A stretch of 64,000 bases of DNA from Mycobacterium xenopi. GTDB lineage: Bacteria > Actinomycetota > Actinomycetes > Mycobacteriales > Mycobacteriaceae. Location of the stretch: contig NZ_AP022314.1 in NCBI RefSeq assembly GCF_009936235.1, positions 868,001 through 932,000 of the forward strand, written 5' to 3'. The notes under the pieces are model-generated. The model ran no database searches and was not told the DNA's origin. It saw only the letters and a list, made by a program, of their open reading frames with translations. Position 1 is the stretch's first letter. The number at the start of each line of letters is the position of its first letter. The translations under genes were made by a program, and so were the position numbers. Below, in pieces: positions 8,839 through 17,292 of this stretch.

Positions 8839-9930
8839 CTAACCGGCCAGTTTGGTGCCGATGATGATGTTCCAAGGGTCTTCGACGCGAAGCGCGATGC
8901 GGCCCAGCGTGCGGGCCTGCCGGCTGGTGCTGCCGAACTCGCCGGCCCAGCTCTGCGCCCGCATGGTAAACAGCCACAGATGGTGTTCGGCGGTCACGCC
9001 GATCGCGCCGTGCAACTGGTGAGCACTGGTAGTGACCCGGCCTACCGCGCGGCCGACTACCACCTTGGCGACGGCGACCGCGTAATCAGTCGGCGCGGCG
9101 CCGAATCCGTAGTCGGCTGCTGCCGCGACGGCGAGCGTCGCGGCAGCACGAGCCCGTTCGATCTCACCAGCCATCGCGGCCAAGGCGTGCTGGACCGACT
9201 GAAACTTGCTCAGCGGACGGCCGAACTGGACACGCTCGCGGGTGTGGAACACCGACGACTCCGCCGTCGCGTCCAGCGCACCGATGATCTGCATGCATCG
9301 CGCCCAGGCGCCCCGCTGCAGCAGCTCGGCGCCCACCGAGGCATTGAGCAGGCGGAAGCGATTCACCGGCGTGTCGAAGTCCACCCGATCGCGCGGCTCG
9401 CCCGCCAGGTTGTGACCGTCGGTGATCTTCACCTCGCCAGGATCGATCACCGCGACGTGAACGCCAGCGGCGCTGGTGGCGGCGAGCACTATCGCGGCCG
9501 ATGCCCGGGTCCACGGCACATCGTTTGCGGTTCCGGCGATCCGGCTCCCGGTCGGTTGAGCGTTAGCAATTGCGACGGTCAATGGCCCGGCGGGCGGCGT
9601 GAAGCCGCCCCGCTGCGCCAGCCAAGCCGCAAGCAAATCGGTCTCGGGCAGCGGCACGGCACCGGCGCGGCAGGCTAGACCGCGCAGCACCGTCGCCAGG
9701 TCGGCCGGTCCCGCACCGAGGTCGGGCGTACTCGTCAATCGAGTCAGCCCGCTGTCCTCCAGGTTGGCCCACAGCGCATGGTCGAACTGCTCGGGTAACC
9801 CTCGGTGGCCGAGGCGGGCGTCGAATGACCGACGACTGATGTCGTCGACCAACCGACGCAGTTCAGCAACGTCGTCATCGCGGATCGATACGTCAAAAAC
9901 ACCGCCGGCCAGGGCGTTTTCGGCATTCAC
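8839..9930 (-). CDS. Acyl-CoA dehydrogenase family protein (probable small partner subunit)
   Basis: This 363-residue acyl-CoA dehydrogenase begins at a GTG that overlaps the stop of the upstream dehydrogenase (GTGA), giving MNAENALAGGVF; the longer frame would overlap that gene by over 130 bases. It has FHTRERVQFGRPLSKFQSVQ and HQLHGAIGVTAEHHLW near the C-terminus but a poorly conserved central region. Paired overlapping genes like this in mycobacteria (FadE26-27, ChsE types) form alpha2-beta2 heterotetramers for steroid or branched substrates. By inference, this is the divergent partner of the protein at 9927. Confidence 0.84.
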   Translation of the reverse strand: MNAENALAGGVFDVSIRDDDVAELRRLVDDISRRSFDARLGHRGLPEQFDHALWANLEDSGLTRLTSTPDLGAGPADLATVLRGLACRAGAVPLPETDLLAAWLAQRGGFTPPAGPLTVAIANAQPTGSRIAGTANDVPWTRASAAIVLAATSAAGVHVAVIDPGEVKITDGHNLAGEPRDRVDFDTPVNRFRLLNASVGAELLQRGAWARCMQIIGALDATAESSVFHTRERVQFGRPLSKFQSVQHALAAMAGEIERARAAATLAVAAAADYGFGAAPTDYAVAVAKVVVGRAVGRVTTSAHQLHGAIGVTAEHHLWLFTMRAQSWAGEFGSTSRQARTLGRIALRVEDPWNIIIGTKLAG

Positions 9931-11075
9931 CGCAAGCCCATCCCGCGCGCCACGACGGAACGCAAAACCTCGTTGGTGCCGCCCCGCAGCGTGAACAACG
10001 GACGGTGCGACCAGCCCGCTCGAAACAGCGTCTGTAACGTCGGATCGGGTAAGGCATCGCAAAGCAGGTTGGCGACCAGGTCGACGGACTGCTGCTCGAA
10101 TTGGGTGCCCAGGTCCTTGACCAGTGCCGCCTGGTTGGCGACCTGCTGGCCGCGGGCCAGTGCACGGGCCACCGACACCGATAGCTGGCGCAGCGAGATC
10201 AATTGGGCCAGCAGTTCTCCCACATCGGCGGCGATGTGGTCATCGACCTCCGGTCGATTCGCGAGCTGTCGCAACGCCGCGATGATCAGCGGAGCCGTGG
10301 AAGGGAATCGCTCGGGCCCGCTGCGCTCGAACGACAGCTCCGATGTGACCTGACGCCAGCCGTCGCCAATCTCACCAAGCACATCGGCGTCCGGCACGAA
10401 CACGTCGTCGAAGAACACCTCGTTGAAATGGTGCTCACCCGACATCAGTACTACCGGGCTTATCGTCACTCCCGGTGAATCGCACGGCACGAGAAACTGG
10501 CTCAACCCCGCGTGGCGATGCGCCTGGTCGACTTCGCTGGTGCGCGCCAGCACCACGATCTGATGTGCGTGGTGTGCGCCGCTGGTCCAAACCTTGGTGC
10601 CCTTGAGCAGCCAGCCGCCGTCGGTTCGGGTGGCTTTGGTCTGCACAGCCGCCAAATCGGATCCGGCGCCGGGTTCGCTCATCCCAATCGCCGAATAGCA
10701 CCGACCGGCAGCAATCTTCGGTAGTAAACGCTGCCGTTGCTCTTCATTGCCGTAGGTGAGCAAAGCGGGTGCGACCTGGCGGTCGGCGACCCAGTGGGCG
10801 GCCACAGGGGCGCCGTGGGCGAGCAGCTCTTCGGTGACGACGTAGCGGTGCAGATGCCCCAGCCCGCGGCCGCCGTAGCGCGCCGGGATGGTCAGCCCGA
10901 GGAACCCCGCATCGCCGAGCCGCGCGGAAAAGTCTTCATCCCAACAGGACAGCCAGGAATCGACGGCCGGATGCCAATCGAACTCGGCGCGGTCGGAATG
11001 CAAGAATTCACGGATCGCCATCCGCAGTTCGGCCAATTCAGTGTCATTGGCGCACAACACGTCGAAGGAGTTCAT
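9927..11075 (-). CDS. Acyl-CoA dehydrogenase
   Basis: A 382-residue flavoprotein dehydrogenase. It has the FAD/substrate motif AIGMSEPGAGSDLAAVQTKA, KGTKVWTSGAHHAHQIV, and the C-terminal RGGTNEVLRSVVARGMGLR. It would form the trans-2,3 double bond in an acyl-CoA, passing electrons to ETF. Its stop overlaps the start of the next dehydrogenase gene by 4 bases, strongly suggesting a heteromeric enzyme. Nine bases separate it from the upstream SDR at 11085. Confidence 0.9.
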   Translation of the reverse strand: MNSFDVLCANDTELAELRMAIREFLHSDRAEFDWHPAVDSWLSCWDEDFSARLGDAGFLGLTIPARYGGRGLGHLHRYVVTEELLAHGAPVAAHWVADRQVAPALLTYGNEEQRQRLLPKIAAGRCYSAIGMSEPGAGSDLAAVQTKATRTDGGWLLKGTKVWTSGAHHAHQIVVLARTSEVDQAHRHAGLSQFLVPCDSPGVTISPVVLMSGEHHFNEVFFDDVFVPDADVLGEIGDGWRQVTSELSFERSGPERFPSTAPLIIAALRQLANRPEVDDHIAADVGELLAQLISLRQLSVSVARALARGQQVANQAALVKDLGTQFEQQSVDLVANLLCDALPDPTLQTLFRAGWSHRPLFTLRGGTNEVLRSVVARGMGLR

Positions 11076-11084
11076 CGTCTGTGT

Positions 11085-11939
11085 CTACCCGGTAGGCAGC
11101 GGTGTTGTTGGGAGGTAGAAGTTCGGCGTGAGATCGTCTTCGCGGGCAGCCAGCCGATAGTGCGAGAAGTCTTCGATACCTTCGTCGTGGAGCACTTGTT
11201 CGTCGGTGAAGAAGTTGCCGGTGCAATCAGCGGCTGGCCGAGTCACCAGAGCATGCACGGCATCGGCCATGATCTGCGGACCGCGGGCCTGGGAGCGCAC
11301 TTCCGCCTCTCCGAGCGCGGCCATCATCCCGGTGCTCGCCACAGTGGTCGCCGGCCACAGCGAGTTGACCGCGATCGGAACCGAAGCGAACTCTGCGGCC
11401 CATCCGAGCGTCAACAGGCTCTCGGCGTACTTGCCGACGGTGTGGCCCACATGTGCCCCGACCCAAGAAGGATGCAGGTTTACCGGTGGGGAGACATTGA
11501 CGATGTGGGCATTCTGCGAACGCTGCAAATGCTCGAACGCGGCTCGGACCACCGCGAATGGTCCCTTGACATTGATCGCCAGCAGCCGCTCGAAGCCAGC
11601 CGGCGGCAGCTGCAGGGTGCCGCGCAAATCCAGGGCCCCCGCGTTGTTGACGACCACGTCGATGGCTCCGAACTTCTCGGCCACGGCACCGATGGCGGCC
11701 GCGACGGCGTCGGCATCACGCACGTCACACTTCACTGGCAGCGGCTGGCCACCGGCCGCGCGAACCGCCTCGGCGGTCTCGGGCAGGGTGCCCGCGATTT
11801 TCGGATGGGGTGCATAGGTCTTGGCAATCAACGCGACCTTGGCGCCGTCGGCCGCTACCCGGACCGCAATCTCGCGTCCTATGCCGCGGCTGGCGCCGGT
11901 GACGATGACGACGCGGTCCTTGAGGCTTCGATCCCGCAC
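11085..11939 (-). CDS. SDR oxidoreductase (HSDL2-like) with His in place of catalytic Tyr
   Basis: A 284-residue SDR similar in layout to HSDL2: VTGASRGIGREIAVRVAADG, the long loop AKTYAPHPKIAGTLPE, and NVSPPVNLHPSWVGAHVGHT before VGKYAES. In family members the catalytic motif reads Y-T-x-x-K; here the codon is CAC, giving H-T-V-G-K, while the Lys is kept. This would be expected to weaken or abolish hydride transfer. It leads the minus-strand run with the two dehydrogenases and is divergent from the OB-fold/thiolase operon. Confidence 0.83.
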   Translation of the reverse strand: MRDRSLKDRVVIVTGASRGIGREIAVRVAADGAKVALIAKTYAPHPKIAGTLPETAEAVRAAGGQPLPVKCDVRDADAVAAAIGAVAEKFGAIDVVVNNAGALDLRGTLQLPPAGFERLLAINVKGPFAVVRAAFEHLQRSQNAHIVNVSPPVNLHPSWVGAHVGHTVGKYAESLLTLGWAAEFASVPIAVNSLWPATTVASTGMMAALGEAEVRSQARGPQIMADAVHALVTRPAADCTGNFFTDEQVLHDEGIEDFSHYRLAAREDDLTPNFYLPTTPLPTG

Positions 11940-11979
11940 AGTGAGTCCCTCCCGGGATGTTATCCTTGGCCAAATGCTG

Positions 11980-11991
11980 TAACTATATAGC
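11980..11991. promoter_or_regulatory. TAACTATATAGC promoter motif (copy 1)
   Basis: An AT-rich, near-palindromic 12-mer in the 97-base divergent region between the SDR (11939) and the OB-fold gene (12037). The same 12 bases recur at 40047-40058 in another divergent promoter. It could be an operator or an extended -10 element. Confidence 0.35.
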
Positions 11992-12036
11992 TTATTTGCG
12001 TGGGAATCGGACGGGCCCCGTTAAGGGAGCGACGGT

Positions 12037-13260
12037 ATGACGGAGATCGTAGGGATTGGCACGTATCTGCCTCCCTGGAGCAAAGGCGGCCGCCGGGTCA
12101 AGGGGCCCGACGAAGACGCGGTGACGATGGCGGTGGCAGCCGGGCGGGCAGCTGATCCCACGGGATCGGCCAAGCATGTCGTTATGGTCTCGCGCGACTT
12201 CCCGCTGCTCGAAGGAGACAATGGGGCGGTGTTGCTGGCCGGTCTGTCGTTGCCGGCCGACGTGCCGGTGACCGAGGTGCTGGGCGCTGCACCGACCGTT
12301 CTCGATCAGATCATCATGGGCGTCGACGGCAAGCTGGTAGTCGCCGCCGATGACTCGGACACCGCCGTGGGCGCCGCGGCGGTGCTGATCGGCGGATCTG
12401 GCGCGAAACTTACGGCAGTCACGCGCCAAACCAGAAGTCTGCCTATGCAGGTCCGGACCTGTAACGGCTGCCGGCACACCTATACCGACCCTCGGCTGCA
12501 GCGCGAGGTCGGCGTCAAGTCCACGCTGGCGCGCCTAGGAGTGACCGGCACTCCAGCCGTTGCGGCGGTGGCCGGCGTGACGGCAGCGCAGCTCGGTCAT
12601 CGGTTCGATGTTTCCGCCGCGGTCGAGGAGCCCGCGACCTCGGCAGCTGCGGTGATCCGGCTGATCGCCGAGGCCATCGACAACCACACTCCCGGCATCG
12701 TGCTGGCGGTCGAGCAGTCGAGCGTCACTGCTGCCGAGCTAAGCCTTGGCGTAAGATCGCCGCGCATCACCCGCGACGAAGCCTCCGCCCGAGAGTTGCC
12801 CGTGTTTCGGATCGCTCAAGGCACCGGGATCCCGATCTCACTGCCGGCTTACGCTCGCGCTTTCGAATCCAAACTGCGTTGGCAGGCAGCGCTTTTCGAT
12901 CAACGGCCGGGCATCGACGGTTCACCGATGTTCCCGCCGCGCGCCCGCGTCGATTCTGCTGGCGGCCTGGCCACCGAGTACCGGCTGGAAGCGTTGCCGC
13001 GCACCGGCACGGTTTACACGCAGACGACGATCCAGTTCCCGGTGCCCGATCTACCCAGCCCCTACTCACTGGCGGTGGTGCAGCTCGATGACAGTCCGGT
13101 GCGCGTGCTGCTCAAAGTCACCGGTGTGCCGGCCGGCGAGGTCAGCATCGGGGAGTCGGGTTCGGTGGTGTTGCGCAGGATCGCCACCCGCGCCGGCGTC
13201 CCGGACTACGGCTACGCGTTCTGGCCGGGTAAGCAACTCCCACAAGGAGCGTCCGCGTGA
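12037..13260 (+). CDS. HMG-CoA-synthase-like / OB-fold fusion, probable thiolase partner
   Basis: This 407-residue protein has two parts. Residues 1 to about 230 look like an HMG-CoA synthase/KAS-III fold (GIGTYLPPW; VLIGGSGAKLTAVTRQ); the last 120 form a DUF35 OB-fold (YTQTTIQFPVPDLPSPYSLA...DYGYAFWPG). A single CxxC (CNGC, about residue 147) sits between them. The expected nucleophilic Cys of HMG-CoA synthase is absent where EVLGAAPTVLDQ falls, so the N-terminal part may be a scaffold. In related systems the OB-fold protein binds the thiolase and channels CoA intermediates. Its stop overlaps the thiolase start (GTGA), supporting a complex. Confidence 0.72.
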   Translation: MTEIVGIGTYLPPWSKGGRRVKGPDEDAVTMAVAAGRAADPTGSAKHVVMVSRDFPLLEGDNGAVLLAGLSLPADVPVTEVLGAAPTVLDQIIMGVDGKLVVAADDSDTAVGAAAVLIGGSGAKLTAVTRQTRSLPMQVRTCNGCRHTYTDPRLQREVGVKSTLARLGVTGTPAVAAVAGVTAAQLGHRFDVSAAVEEPATSAAAVIRLIAEAIDNHTPGIVLAVEQSSVTAAELSLGVRSPRITRDEASARELPVFRIAQGTGIPISLPAYARAFESKLRWQAALFDQRPGIDGSPMFPPRARVDSAGGLATEYRLEALPRTGTVYTQTTIQFPVPDLPSPYSLAVVQLDDSPVRVLLKVTGVPAGEVSIGESGSVVLRRIATRAGVPDYGYAFWPGKQLPQGASA

Positions 13261-13571
13261 GAAGAGTTGCCATCGTCGGCGCCGGGATGACGCCGTTCGC
13301 CGAGCATTTCGAACTCGGGATCAAGGATTTGGTGCCGATGGCCTACGCCGAGTGCGTGGCACACGTCGACAAGGGCATAGACAAGTCGGAGATCCAGGCC
13401 GCTTGGTTCGGGGAACTGTCCACCACCGACGGCTTCCCGTCGGGCATCCTGGCCGACACCCTCGATCTCGTCGAGATTCCCGTCACCCGCGTCGAAAATG
13501 CCTGCGCCACCGGCAATGACGCGATCCGCAACGGAACCATAGCCGTCGCGTCGGGGCTGTATGACGTGGTG

Positions 13572-14663
13572 CTAGTGTCCCGCGCCAGAAATTCGTTTCA
13601 TTAGTCGTTGGATGGACTGGAGGATCTGTTCGGCGGTCTTGGTCCACACGAATGGTTTGGGGTTGTCGTTCCAGGCGGCGACCCAGGCACGGATGTCTTT
13701 TTCGAGTGCTTGGACGCTGCGGTGGTCGCCGCGTTCAAGGAGTTGGCGGGTCAGCTCGGCGAACCAGCGCTCAACTTGGTTGATCCAGCTGGAATAGGTT
13801 GGGGTGTAGTGCATGTGGAAGCGAGGGTGGCGCTCGAGCCAGCTTTGCACGGTGGGCGCTTTGTGAGTGCCGTAGTTGTCGCAGACCAGGTGGACGTCGA
13901 GGTGGTCGGGGACCTGGGCGTCGATCCTGGCCAGGAACTTGCGGAACTCGATGGCGCGGTGGCGCCGGTGCAGCGCGGTGATCACGGTGCCGTCGGCGAT
14001 GTCGAAGGCGGCGAACAGGCTGGTGGTGCCCGAGCGCACGTAGTCGTGGGTGCGTTTCTCGGGCATGCCGGGCATCATCGGGAACGCCGGCTGGCTGCGC
14101 GCCAGCGCCTGGACCTGGCTCTTTTCGTCCACGCACAGCACCACCGCGGCCTCGGGCGGGTCAAGATAGAGCCCGACGATGTCATAGACCTTCTCCACAA
14201 ACAGCGGATCATTGGACAGTTTGAAGTGCTCGGCCCGATGTGGTTGCAGCTCAAATGCTTTCCAGATCCGCCCGATCGTGGACTTCGACAGCCCGCAGCG
14301 TTGGGCCATCGAGGCCCGCGACCAGTGCGTGGCGTTGGCCGGAGTGGACTCCAAGGTGGCCACCACCACGTTCTCGACCTGCTCGGCGCTCACCGACGCC
14401 GCCCGGCCCGGCCGGGGGTCATCGACCAGCCCGTCTAGCCGTGCCTCGACGAACCGGCTCCGCCACTTGCCCACGGTCGGCTGCGATACCCGCTCGCGCG
14501 CCGCGACCTGCTTGTTGGTCAAGCCCTCGGCGCAACCGAGCACGATCCGTGACCGCAACGCCAGCGCCTGGGCGGATTTGCGCCGCCGCGCCCACCGGGT
14601 CAGCGTCTCGTGTTCTTCATCGGTCAACACCAATTCCGCTTTCGGTCGCCCCTGTGATGCCAC
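13572..14663 (-). CDS. IS630-family DDE transposase
   Basis: A 363-residue transposase. The N-terminal half has two helix-turn-helix-like segments (NKQVAARERVSQPTVGKWRS; RCGLSKSTIGRIWKAF). The catalytic domain has Asp179 (VLCVDEKSQ), Asp262 (LVCDNYGTHK) and Glu298 (WINQVERWF), a full DDE triad. The coding frame runs out through the terminal repeat and its TAG stop is completed outside the element: TA from the target duplication plus the next host base. No lesion is visible, so it is probably functional. Confidence 0.94.
   Translation of the reverse strand: MASQGRPKAELVLTDEEHETLTRWARRRKSAQALALRSRIVLGCAEGLTNKQVAARERVSQPTVGKWRSRFVEARLDGLVDDPRPGRAASVSAEQVENVVVATLESTPANATHWSRASMAQRCGLSKSTIGRIWKAFELQPHRAEHFKLSNDPLFVEKVYDIVGLYLDPPEAAVVLCVDEKSQVQALARSQPAFPMMPGMPEKRTHDYVRSGTTSLFAAFDIADGTVITALHRRHRAIEFRKFLARIDAQVPDHLDVHLVCDNYGTHKAPTVQSWLERHPRFHMHYTPTYSSWINQVERWFAELTRQLLERGDHRSVQALEKDIRAWVAAWNDNPKPFVWTKTAEQILQSIQRLMKRISGAGH
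13573..13597. repeat. Left TA target duplication and terminal inverted repeat
   Basis: TA target copy at 13573-13574 followed by the 23-bp inverted repeat at 13575-13597, mirrored at the right end with one mismatch at the sixth base. Confidence 0.92.
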
Positions 14664-14757
14664 ATGCGAATCATCCCACGCACCAATGCGTTTCGCCGTG
14701 GAACACCGCCGATCCGCACCGATTACATTTATGTAACGAATTTCTGGCGCGAGACAC
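13575..14757. mobile_element. IS630-family insertion sequence, complete (1183 bp)
   Basis: The element is bounded by 23-bp terminal inverted repeats differing at one base (GTGTCCCGCGCCAGAAATTC and GTGTCTCGCGCCAGAAATTC at their starts). It is flanked by a duplicated TA (13573-13574 and 14758-14759), as expected for the IS630/Tc1/mariner superfamily. It carries one intact transposase on the minus strand. The clean TA duplication and intact ORF suggest a recent insertion. Confidence 0.93.
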
Positions 14758-14759
14758 TA
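14735..14759. repeat. Right terminal inverted repeat and TA target duplication
   Basis: The 23-bp repeat at 14735-14757 is the reverse complement of the left end apart from one base, and is followed by the second TA copy at 14758-14759. Confidence 0.92.
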
Positions 14760-15612
14760 GTCGTCGGCGCGGACAAGGTGCGCGAGACTGCGACGGATAG
14801 TACCTTCTGGGAATGGGCGGCGTTTACCCGCGATAACGCGTGGGATTACCCACTGGGTTTGGTGGCCCCGGCCAACTTTGCGCTGCATGTCAACCGCTAC
14901 TTGCACGAATCGCCTGCCACCAAAGAGCACATGGCGATGGTGGCCGTGAAGAACCATTACCACGCGCTGAAGAACCCCAAAGCCCAACTGCGCTACGAGA
15001 TCACCATCGAGCAGGCATTGGCTGCGCCGATCGTGGTGGACCCGTTCGGATTGTATGACTGCACGCCGCAAAGCGACGGTGCCGCGGCGGTAATCCTAGC
15101 CGCTGAAGACGTGGTCGATCGCTACACTGATCAGCCAGTGTGGGTGCGCGGCCTGGGAATTGGCATGGATCGAGTGATGCACCAGCACAAGGCGGACATG
15201 ACCACCTTTCCGCCGACGGTACGCGCCGCCAAGGCTGCGATGACCATGGCCGGGGTGACCCCGCACGACGTCGACGTCGCCGAGGTCCACGACTGTTTCA
15301 CCGGCGTCGAGCTGATCAGCTACGAAGACCTCGGCTTCGCCGGCCGGTTCGAGGCCTACAAACTGATCGAGGCCGGTGAAACCTACGTCGGCGGCTCTAT
15401 CCCGGTCAACCCAAGTGGAGGGCTGAAGGCGAAGGGGCACCCGCCCGGAGCTACCGGGGTGGCGCAGTGCTATGAACTGTTCAACCAGCTGCGCGGCGAG
15501 GCCGAGAATCAGGTGGACGGCGCGCGAATAGCATTGGCGCACAATATTGGCGGTCCCACCGCGGTGTCGGCCGTGACCATTCTTTCGATTGACAAATATT
15601 GACGGGAGCCTG

Positions 15613-16422
15613 ATGACGACGTCACAAATCGCAACGCTGCCCGGATACGAGGCGTTTGCCCCTTCGCTATTGGTCGAAAAGGTCGGCTCAGTGCACGTGG
15701 TCAGCATCAACCGGCCAGAGGCGTTCAACGCGGTCGACGAAGCGGTGCACAAGGCGATGACCGGCATTTGGCGGGTGCTGCTCGACGATGAAGAGGTCCG
15801 GGCAGTGGTCACAACTGGCGTGGGCAAGGCATTCTCGGCTGGCGGGGACATGGTGATGTTCGGCCGGTTGATTGAAAACCCGGAGGCGCGGGCCGAACAG
15901 ATCGCCGATGCGCGCACGGTTTTCACCGAGTTGATCAATTTCGGCAAGCCGCTGGTGTCCGCGGTCAACGGGCCGGCGGTCGGACTGGGCTGCTCCGTAG
16001 CGCTGCTGTCGGATCTGTTGGTGATGGGGGAGAGCAGCTACCTCGCCGATCCGCACGTCGCTGTCGGGCTGACGGCGGGCGATGGCGGCGCAGCGATGCT
16101 GCCGCTGCTGGTCGGGATGATGAAGGCCAAGGAGTATGTGCTGCTAGGCGACAAGATCACCGCGCCGATCGCCAAGGAATTGAATCTCGTCACCCGAGTG
16201 GTTGCCGATGACAAGGTGCTGGAGGAGGCGCTGAGCCTGGGCGAGCGGCTCGCCGCTCTGCCCGCCCAGGCGGTGCGGTCCTCCAAGGTCGCGCTGAACA
16301 TGCACCTGAGCCGAGCGGCGCTGGGAGTCCTGGAATACGCCTTGGCCGCGGAGTACACATCGTTCTCGACCAAGGAATTCAAGGATCGGGTGACCGCCTT
16401 TCGGGCACGCTCGAACAAATAG
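15613..16422 (+). CDS. Enoyl-CoA hydratase/isomerase family protein
   Basis: A 269-residue crotonase. I chose ATG 15613 because GACGGGAGCC precedes it; an earlier TTG at 15589 overlaps the thiolase end. Motifs include SVHVVSINRPEAFNAVDEAV, AFSAGGDMVMFG (oxyanion hole), NGPAVGLGCSVALLSDLLVM and SYLADPHVAVGLTAGDGGAA. It lies 10 bases after the split thiolase, so transcription from the 12037 promoter must now cross the IS630 element, and polarity is possible. Confidence 0.88.
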   Translation: MTTSQIATLPGYEAFAPSLLVEKVGSVHVVSINRPEAFNAVDEAVHKAMTGIWRVLLDDEEVRAVVTTGVGKAFSAGGDMVMFGRLIENPEARAEQIADARTVFTELINFGKPLVSAVNGPAVGLGCSVALLSDLLVMGESSYLADPHVAVGLTAGDGGAAMLPLLVGMMKAKEYVLLGDKITAPIAKELNLVTRVVADDKVLEEALSLGERLAALPAQAVRSSKVALNMHLSRAALGVLEYALAAEYTSFSTKEFKDRVTAFRARSNK

Positions 16423-16425
16423 GGG

Positions 16426-17292
16426 TCAGCGGTAGGCGGTGACACGGGCCGCGACCGCGACCTTGCCGGCGTCTCCAAGGGCCACTGCGTCGGTGACCGC
16501 GGTGCCTCGGCCGATCCGCAGCGGAGCGGCTTCGTACCGGGAGTGCTCGCTGGCATAGAAGGGACGCAGGAAATTCACCCGTACCGAGGCGGTGCGCATC
16601 GTTGGGCCGCCGCGGCTGTTCATGGCTGCCGACGCCGCCAGCTCCAGACCCGCGGAGGCGACGCCGCCGTTGATGACCCCGATAGCGTTGTTCAGGATCG
16701 GATCGACACCTTGCGACAGCACCCGCGTACCGTCGGACGTCGGCTTGATGGTCACGGCCATCAGCTCAGCTAGCGGGGTTTGGGCGGTCCTGACCAAACC
16801 GTCGGCTGGGCCATCCAGGGTCACATCGTCCGTCGGGATGAAATACGACCGCACCGTGGCTCCGCCGATCACCACGTCGCCGCAGGTGAGCGTGCAGAAC
16901 GACAATGAGCTGGAGCCTCTGGGGCCAAGTGGTCGCCCGGTTGCCGTCACCGGAACCTCCGGATCGGCCGACGCAAGGTCGCCGCCGTCGGGGCTGAGTT
17001 CCAGCGTCAACTCGCTAGACACCGTCCATTCGCCGATCTCTCGTCGGAAGTGGTTGACTAGGCCGCTGACCGCGTCGACCAAGATGGCTAGCGGTCCGAT
17101 CGTCGGCAGGCCGGTGAACGGGTTGCGCATCCCGGCGATCGGCATCGACATGGCCGCGGTGGTACTGGCGACATCGGCGTCCAAAACGTCGATACCGAAC
17201 CGCCGCAGCAGGGTGTCAGGTGTTTCGATATCGGGCTGGGGAGTCCCGTGGTGTTCGGGCCGAGCGCTCATCGCGCAACCGGATGCGGTCAT
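16426..17292 (-). CDS. PaaI-type acyl-CoA thioesterase-like protein (double hotdog)
   Basis: About 288 residues, with two hotdog-like halves: FTGLPTIGPLAILVDAVSGL near residue 65 and LNNAIGVINGGVASAGLELA near residue 205, followed by TASVRVNFLRPF. The family hydrolyses acyl-CoA thioesters, releasing CoA from dead-end intermediates. The ATG at 17292 overlaps the stop of the GntR regulator (ATGA); an in-frame ATG at 17271 (MSARPEHH) is an alternative. The overlap makes it co-transcribed with its probable regulator. Confidence 0.75.
   Translation of the reverse strand: MTASGCAMSARPEHHGTPQPDIETPDTLLRRFGIDVLDADVASTTAAMSMPIAGMRNPFTGLPTIGPLAILVDAVSGLVNHFRREIGEWTVSSELTLELSPDGGDLASADPEVPVTATGRPLGPRGSSSLSFCTLTCGDVVIGGATVRSYFIPTDDVTLDGPADGLVRTAQTPLAELMAVTIKPTSDGTRVLSQGVDPILNNAIGVINGGVASAGLELAASAAMNSRGGPTMRTASVRVNFLRPFYASEHSRYEAAPLRIGRGTAVTDAVALGDAGKVAVAARVTAYR

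Larger units (their letters stand above)
13257..15602 (+). pseudogene. Thiolase (lipid-transfer/SCP-X type) split by IS630 insertion
   Basis: The 5' part (GTG 13257 to 13574) encodes VAIVGAGMTPFAEHFE and VENACATGNDAI with a canonical nucleophilic Cys. The 3' part resumes at 14760 with VVGADKVRE, then CTPQSDGAAAVILA, EVHDCFTGVEL, GGLKAKGHPPGATG and AHNIGG. Removing the IS and one TA joins the two in frame to give a 386-residue SCP-X-like thiolase, normal length. As it stands the N-terminal frame reads into the IS and stops after nine foreign residues. A frame that starts inside the IS (from 14664) runs into the C-terminal part and could make a fragment. Likely null. Confidence 0.9.

Noticed and set aside
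10737..11990. 417-residue plus-strand frame opposite the dehydrogenase and SDR
   Set aside because: Composition is that of an antisense shadow; it spans two real genes and their gap without any domain.
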